Shown here piece after piece: positions 33,049 to 37,421 of a stretch of DNA of 37,421 nt. This stretch comes from an uncultured Rhodobiaceae bacterium (GTDB lineage Bacteria; Pseudomonadota; Alphaproteobacteria; RS24). Both the position numbers and the translations under genes were made by a program. The notes under the pieces were generated by a model. That model made no database searches and was not told the origin of the DNA. It worked only from the letters and a program-made list of their open reading frames with translations. The stretch is taken from NCBI GenBank assembly GCA_913051715.1, contig CAJXCG010000007.1, positions 1 to 37,421 of the forward strand, given 5' to 3'. Within the stretch, counting starts at the first letter, position 1. Each line of letters begins with the position of its first letter.

Positions 33049-34302
33049 TTAGGGTGCAATCGGCAGGCAGCCGGTTTTTAGGCGCGTGAGTTGCGCGCAT
33101 AAGGTTACGGCTTGGGCTTGCGACAGCTTGGCAAAACGCGCGCGGTACATTTTCTTGCCTCGAAGACGCACGGTTTCGGTGCGCGCCTCGGCTTGTTTCA
33201 GGGCGGTGCCCAGAATTTCTTTGACCTGGGAAAGCTGGCGTCTTGCGTCATCGGCTTCAACAAACGAGCCGACTTGTATTTTCCAGCTGCCATCAGGCGC
33301 CGTGCGCTGCGCGGGCCTTTCTTGCGGCCTTTGCCCGCGGTTTTGACCGGATGCCTTATTGGATTGCATCATGGGCCGTATTTTGGGCCGTGTTGTGGCC
33401 GGCGCGGTTTTTGTTAGGGGACGGTCAGAGCCGATACGCAACCACGCTTCGGCGGGGTTGAATTTCGCGCGTTTCATGCCGACAGGCGCCGACGCCGCGC
33501 GCGGCAGGGTGGTTTTAAGCAGTCGGCGCACTTGCGCGTCGCGCGACTTGGCGCTGCGCCCGCCCATAACCACGACAAGCAGGCGTTTGTCGCCGCGCTC
33601 GATCAGATTAACGATGTTGTAGCCCGCCGCGCGGATATAACCCGTTTTCATGCCGATGCTGCCCTTCAGCGACCCCAATAGGCGGTTGTGACCGGATATA
33701 CGTTGACCCTTATGCACGAGATAGCGTTGCTTCCATAAGCCGTTATAGGCGGGAAAATCATCAATGGCGGCTTTGGCGAGGCGGGCAATATCGCGCGCCG
33801 AGCTTTTTTGACGCCGGTTAAACAGCCCTGAAGCATTGACGAAATTCGTGTCAAACATGCCGAGCTTGCGCGCGGTGCGTGTCATGCGCTTGGCGAATTT
33901 GGTTTCGCTGCCGGAAATATGCTCAGCCATGGCGGTGGCAACATCATTGGCCGATTTCACAATAAGGGCTTGCAAGGCCAGGCGCGCCGAAATTGTCTCG
34001 CCCGCGCGCAACCCCAGCTTGCTGGCCGGTTGCTTGGCGGCGTTTGCCGAAACGCGGATCGGCGTATCCGGCTCCATGCGCCCGGCGCGAATTTCTTCCA
34101 GTGCAACGTAAACCGTCATAATCTTGGTAAGCGAGGCCGGAAACCGCACCTGTTCGTCGCGGTAATATTGCAAAACGCGACCACTATGGGCATCAACCAC
34201 AATCGATGCATATTTCGGCGACGCCGCTACCGGCTGCAAAGCCGACAGAAAAATGCTAAGGGCACACAAAATAGCCGAAAGGCGGAACATGAAGAGACTC
34301 AT
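33049..34302 (-). CDS. D-alanyl-D-alanine carboxypeptidase with C-terminal SPOR domain
   Basis: Penicillin-binding protein of the DacA/S11 family that trims the terminal D-Ala of peptidoglycan pentapeptides. From ATG 34302, 417 residues: signal peptide to about residue 27 (AASP), peptidase domain with catalytic Ser57-x-x-Lys60 (SLTK), SAN at 117-119 and KTG at 219-221, a basic proline/glutamine-rich linker (about 270-335), and a SPOR domain (about 338-415, starting SWKIQVGSF) that in the family binds denuded glycan at division sites. Starts at 34332 and 34290 are possible; none has a good Shine-Dalgarno. It converges with the J-domain gene and is divergent from clpS across two palindromes. 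Confidence 0.9.
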   Translation of the reverse strand: MSLFMFRLSAILCALSIFLSALQPVAASPKYASIVVDAHSGRVLQYYRDEQVRFPASLTKIMTVYVALEEIRAGRMEPDTPIRVSANAAKQPASKLGLRAGETISARLALQALIVKSANDVATAMAEHISGSETKFAKRMTRTARKLGMFDTNFVNASGLFNRRQKSSARDIARLAKAAIDDFPAYNGLWKQRYLVHKGQRISGHNRLLGSLKGSIGMKTGYIRAAGYNIVNLIERGDKRLLVVVMGGRSAKSRDAQVRRLLKTTLPRAASAPVGMKRAKFNPAEAWLRIGSDRPLTKTAPATTRPKIRPMMQSNKASGQNRGQRPQERPAQRTAPDGSWKIQVGSFVEADDARRQLSQVKEILGTALKQAEARTETVRLRGKKMYRARFAKLSQAQAVTLCAQLTRLKTGCLPIAP

Positions 34303-34337
34303 CTGACAATTTGACACACGGTACCAAGACATCTTGC

Positions 34338-34347
34338 GTTTCGAAAC
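34338..34347. promoter_or_regulatory. 10-bp palindrome GTTTCGAAAC in the dac/clpS gap
   Basis: A perfect palindrome between the divergent carboxypeptidase and clpS genes. It lies just upstream of the farthest possible carboxypeptidase start and about 90 bases before clpS. It may be an operator for either gene; short perfect palindromes can also arise by chance. Confidence 0.35.
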
Positions 34348-34357
34348 AGCAAACCTA

Positions 34358-34372
34358 TGTATTCAGTATACA
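34358..34372. promoter_or_regulatory. Inverted repeat TGTAT-N5-ATACA in the dac/clpS gap
   Basis: TGTAT (34358-34362) and ATACA (34368-34372) are exact inverted halves with a five-base spacer. On the minus strand they fall within the spacer of a possible promoter TTGAAA-N16-TAGGTT pointing at the carboxypeptidase gene, a typical place for a repressor site. The assignment is tentative. Confidence 0.4.
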
Positions 34373-34423
34373 GTTTCAAGGTTTGCCTTGATGCAGTGGG
34401 AAAAATTGGGTCACAATGAGAAT

Positions 34424-34783
34424 ATGAAGCACGTAAGGCAGATTTTGGACGTTCGGCTGGCAGGGCCCGCAGATGAAGATGGCGGCGACACCGGCACCGG
34501 AACGATTACCCGTACACGGACGAAAACCAAAAAGCCGTCCATGTACAAGGTTTTGCTGCTCAATGATGATTACACGCCGATGGAATTTGTGGTGTATGTG
34601 TTGCAGCGCTTTTTTTCCAAGAGTGCTGAAGATGCAACCAAAATCATGCTGCATGTGCACCAAAATGGAGTGGGTATATGCGGTGTTTTTACCTATGAGG
34701 TGGCTGAAACAAAGGTATCACAGGTCATGGATCTTGCCCGTCAACATGATCATCCTTTGCAGTGCACAATGGAAAAAGACTGA
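34424..34783 (+). CDS. clpS: ATP-dependent Clp protease adaptor ClpS
   Basis: ClpS recognises N-degron residues and delivers substrates to ClpAP. The core from [22 protein letters not shown] through [38 protein letters not shown] is typical, including the [10 protein letters not shown] pocket for N-terminal residues and the metal/peptide-side HVHQNG. I placed the start at ATG 34424 ([10 protein letters not shown]), giving 119 residues, because the family rarely has a longer N-terminus; ATG 34391 is in frame and possible, and neither has a strong Shine-Dalgarno. It is 31 bases upstream of clpA, its functional partner. Confidence 0.92.
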   Translation: MKHVRQILDVRLAGPADEDGGDTGTGTITRTRTKTKKPSMYKVLLLNDDYTPMEFVVYVLQRFFSKSAEDATKIMLHVHQNGVGICGVFTYEVAETKVSQVMDLARQHDHPLQCTMEKD

Positions 34784-34814
34784 GAAGTATTAGAGAAAAC
34801 AACAGGAGCGTTTT

Positions 34815-37118
34815 GTGCCAGCATTTTCAAAAGAGTTAGAACAGGGTTTGCATCGAGCGCTCGTGCTCGCCAATGAGCGTCATCACGAATATTCGACATT
34901 GGAGCATTTGCTTCTCGCCTTGACGGAAGACACTGAAGCGGTGGCTGTCATGGAGGCGTGCGGCGTTGATCTCGACAAGCTGCGCGGCAATTTGACCGAT
35001 TATATCGACAATGAGCTGACCGGCCTGATTATGGACGAGACCGAGGACTGCAAGCCCACGGCAGGGTTCCAGCGGGTTATCCAACGGGCGGTAATTCATG
35101 TGCAATCTTCGGGCCGCGATGAGGTGACGGGTGCCAATGTGTTGGTGGCAATGTTCGCCGAACGCGAAAGCCATGCGGCGTATTTCCTGCAAGAACAGGA
35201 AATGACCCGCTATGACGCGGTGAATTTCATTTCGCACGGGGTTGCCAAAAAACCCGGCCACAGCGAAAGCCGCCCGGTGGTTGGCGAAAACATGCTGGAC
35301 GATGATGCCGCCCCTGTTGCCGCCGGTGAAGCGCTGGCCGCCTATTGCATCAATCTGAATGACAAAGCCCGCGACGGACGCGTCGATCCGCTGATCGGGC
35401 GCGGCAATGAAGTGTCACGCGCTATTCAAATTTTATGCCGCCGAAATAAAAACAACCCGCTTCTGGTGGGCGATCCCGGCGTCGGTAAAACCGCCATTGC
35501 CGAGGGTCTGGCGCGCAAAATCATCGAGGGCGATGTACCGGATGTTCTGCACGACAATATCATTTATTCGCTGGATATGGGCGTGTTGCTGGCCGGCACG
35601 CGCTATCGCGGTGATTTCGAAGAACGCCTCAAGCAGATCATGGCAGAATTGGAAGACATGCCGGAAGCGATTTTGTTCATCGACGAAATTCACACCGTCA
35701 TCGGGGCTGGTGCAACCTCGGGCGGCGCGATGGATGCCTCGAACCTGCTTAAACCCGCTTTGCAAAGCGGTGGCCTGCGCTGCATGGGCTCGACGACCTA
35801 TAAGGAGTTTCGCCAGCACTTTGAAAAAGATCGTGCGCTGGCGCGCCGTTTCCAGAAGATTGATGTCAATGAGCCGAGCGTGCCCGACAGCATCAAAATC
35901 CTGCAAGGGTTGAAAAGCTATTTCGAGGAATTTCACAAAGTTCGCTACACTAATGAAGCATTGAAAGCGGCGGTGGAATTGTCGTCGCGCTATATGGCCG
36001 ACCGCAAGCTGCCCGATAAGGCGATCGATGTTATTGACGAGGTTGGCGCATCGCAAATGCTGTTGCCCGCCTCGCGGCGCAAAAAAACAGTCGGCGTGCG
36101 CGATATTGAAAAGGTCATTGCGACCATGGCGCGTATTCCGCCAAAAACTGTCTCGAAAGACGACACCGAAAAACTGCGCGGGCTGGATGTGACGCTGAAG
36201 CGTGTTGTGTTTGGTCAGGACACAGCCATTGACGCGCTGGCGGCGTCGATCAAATTGTCCCGTGCTGGCTTGCGGGAGGCCGAAAAGCCCATTGGCAGCT
36301 ATTTGTTCTCGGGGCCGACCGGGGTCGGCAAAACGGAAGTGGCCCGACAGCTTGCCTCCGCCATGGGCGTTGAGTTGTTGCGCTTTGACATGTCCGAATA
36401 TATGGAACGCCACACGGTTTCGCGCCTGCTGGGTGCGCCTCCCGGATATGTTGGCTATGACCAGGGCGGCCTGCTGACCGATGGTGTCGACCAGAACCCG
36501 CATTGCGTATTGTTGCTGGATGAGATTGAAAAAGCGCACCCAGACCTCTTCAATGTTTTGCTTCAGGTGATGGATCACGGCTCCCTGACAGACGCCAATG
36601 GTCGCAAGGTGGACTTCCGCAATGTCATCTTGATCATGACCACCAATGCAGGAGCTTCCGATATGGCGAAGGCGCCAATGGGCTTTGGCCGCGAACGCCG
36701 CGAGGGTGAGGATACGGACGCGATCAATAAAATGTTCACGCCCGAGTTCCGCAACCGGCTGGATGCCGTGGTTGCGTTCAACAATCTGCCGCCGGAAGTG
36801 GTCGTGCGGGTGGTCGAGAAGTTCATTCTCGAATTGGAGCTACAGCTTTCCGACCGAAATGTCATCATTGAGGTCGACCGCAAGGCGATGGATTGGTTGG
36901 TGGAGCAGGGCTATGATCCGCTTATGGGGGCCCGCCCGATGGCGCGTATCATTCAAGAAAACATCAAAAAGCCGCTGGCCGATGAATTGCTGTTCGGCAA
37001 GCTGCAAAATGGCGGCGTTGTTCAGGTCAGTCGGGACAAGAAAGCCGGTCTGTCGATTAAGCTGAAATCCGGTAAATCCGGCGGTAAAAGCGATAAGCCG
37101 AGCGAAAAAGTAACCTAA
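34815..37118 (+). CDS. clpA: ATP-dependent Clp protease ATP-binding subunit ClpA
   Basis: Hexameric AAA+ unfoldase that feeds substrates to ClpP. Starts at GTG 34815 after AGGAG. The 767 residues comprise an N-domain (about 1-145, with [18 protein letters not shown]) that docks ClpS, a first AAA domain with Walker A GDPGVGKT (219-226, Lys225) and [20 protein letters not shown], and a second AAA domain with GPTGVGKT (500-507, Lys506), [29 protein letters not shown] and the FNNLPPEVV region. No middle domain is present, which separates it from ClpB. A lysine/serine-rich tail ends the protein. It ends overlapping the convergent HIT gene by four bases. clpP is not in the window. Confidence 0.96.
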   Translation: MPAFSKELEQGLHRALVLANERHHEYSTLEHLLLALTEDTEAVAVMEACGVDLDKLRGNLTDYIDNELTGLIMDETEDCKPTAGFQRVIQRAVIHVQSSGRDEVTGANVLVAMFAERESHAAYFLQEQEMTRYDAVNFISHGVAKKPGHSESRPVVGENMLDDDAAPVAAGEALAAYCINLNDKARDGRVDPLIGRGNEVSRAIQILCRRNKNNPLLVGDPGVGKTAIAEGLARKIIEGDVPDVLHDNIIYSLDMGVLLAGTRYRGDFEERLKQIMAELEDMPEAILFIDEIHTVIGAGATSGGAMDASNLLKPALQSGGLRCMGSTTYKEFRQHFEKDRALARRFQKIDVNEPSVPDSIKILQGLKSYFEEFHKVRYTNEALKAAVELSSRYMADRKLPDKAIDVIDEVGASQMLLPASRRKKTVGVRDIEKVIATMARIPPKTVSKDDTEKLRGLDVTLKRVVFGQDTAIDALAASIKLSRAGLREAEKPIGSYLFSGPTGVGKTEVARQLASAMGVELLRFDMSEYMERHTVSRLLGAPPGYVGYDQGGLLTDGVDQNPHCVLLLDEIEKAHPDLFNVLLQVMDHGSLTDANGRKVDFRNVILIMTTNAGASDMAKAPMGFGRERREGEDTDAINKMFTPEFRNRLDAVVAFNNLPPEVVVRVVEKFILELELQLSDRNVIIEVDRKAMDWLVEQGYDPLMGARPMARIIQENIKKPLADELLFGKLQNGGVVQVSRDKKAGLSIKLKSGKSGGKSDKPSEKVT

Positions 37119-37421
37119 ATCGCCGCGCGGATGCGCGTTGCGATCTCGGCCAGTTCGTCCATATCGGCCATTTTTGTGCCGTGCCCCAGCATTTCCAGCC
37201 CTTCGCGGCGCGGAATAATATGCATGTGAAAATGCGGGACGGTTTGACCGGCAGCCGAGCCGTTTAATTGCGCCAGCATCAGGCCGGGCGCGTCCATGGC
37301 TTTTTGAACCGCAGGAGCGAGAAGATGCGTGGTTGTCATGACGGCGCGCGCATCATCGGCTTGGAGCGTGAGAACATTGGTGGCCGCGGCGCGCGGAATA
37401 ATCAGCACATGGCCCGGGGCT
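37115..37421 (-). CDS. HIT-family nucleotide-binding protein (partial, 5' end outside window)
   Basis: Histidine-triad hydrolase or transferase related to Hint, which cleaves nucleoside phosphoramidates. About 102 C-terminal residues are visible. The strand reading in from the window edge gives APGHVLIIPRAAATNVLTL, and the active site is VPHFHMHIIPRRE with the HxHxH triad. The full protein is probably near 140 residues. It converges with clpA with a four-base overlap. Substrate unknown; galactose-1-phosphate uridylyltransferase-like members have a different arrangement and are unlikely. Confidence 0.88.
   Translation of the reverse strand, partial: APGHVLIIPRAAATNVLTLQADDARAVMTTTHLLAPAVQKAMDAPGLMLAQLNGSAAGQTVPHFHMHIIPRREGLEMLGHGTKMADMDELAEIATRIRAAI

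Noticed and set aside
1-37421. CRISPR array, toxin-antitoxin pair, restriction or other defence island
   Set aside because: No spaced repeats, nucleases, methyltransferases or paired small toxin genes were recognised on either strand.

Overview
This window is bacterial chromosome, almost certainly from an alphaproteobacterium. The clues are the S10-spc-alpha ribosomal cluster without rpmJ or rpsD, an F1-ATPase assembly chaperone of the ATP12 type, a DUF1489 protein, a MipZ division-site ATPase and a short-LID adenylate kinase. The DNA is moderately GC-rich by eye, and very densely packed; no stretch above 300 bases lacks a gene. I cannot place it below class level. I see no rRNA, phage, transposase, CRISPR array or plasmid functions.

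Positions 1-12506 hold the ribosomal protein and secretion cluster, all on the plus strand: rplD (5' end cut off), rplW, rplB, rpsS, rplV, rpsC, rplP, rpmC, rpsQ, rplN, rplX, rplE, rpsN, rpsH, rplF, rplR, rpsE, rpmD, rplO, secY, adk, rpsM, rpsK, rpoA, rplQ. Genes mostly abut or overlap. A strong sigma-70-like promoter followed by a perfect 10-bp hairpin sits between adk and rpsM. A terminator-like hairpin follows rplQ. A small hairpin marks the rpsQ/rplN junction, the boundary between the classical S10 and spc operons.

Positions 12512-20263 continue on the plus strand with a periplasmic Do/HtrA protease, a CrcB fluoride channel, an RluC/RluD-type pseudouridine synthase, a HAD phosphatase, ATP12, and the beta and alpha subunits of a propionyl-CoA-type acyl-CoA carboxylase. 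The run crcB-rluC-HAD-ATP12 is translationally coupled through stop/start overlaps.

Positions 20244-25168 concern sulfur and cofactors: lipB (minus), a two-gene unit of a siroheme-synthase N-terminal-type dehydrogenase and an APS reductase (cysH) behind an AT-rich divergent promoter, tRNA-Leu(GAG), a cytochrome P450 (minus), and a MetY-type sulfhydrylase. Siroheme is needed by sulfite reductase, APS reductase makes sulfite, and MetY uses sulfide, so three genes here belong to assimilatory sulfur metabolism, although sulfite reductase and ATP sulfurylase are absent from the window.

Positions 25187-31588 are mixed: an MFS transporter, a 55-residue orphan protein, a MAPEG-family membrane protein, the magnesium channel MgtE, a secreted six-blade Kelch propeller, a DUF1489 protein, panC and an SDR oxidoreductase.

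Positions 31741-37421 form a cell-cycle and proteostasis block: MipZ coupled to a membrane-anchored J-domain protein, a convergent D,D-carboxypeptidase with a SPOR domain, then clpS-clpA and a truncated HIT protein. The dac/clpS divergent gap carries two short perfect palindromes.

I found no convincing wholly new system. The best candidates for a second look are the hairpin-bearing rpsM leader, the terminator that overlaps the protease signal-peptide codons, the MipZ/J-protein pair with its leader repeats, the dac-clpS palindromes, the 55-residue protein, and an apparent one-base frameshift at the very start of the window.
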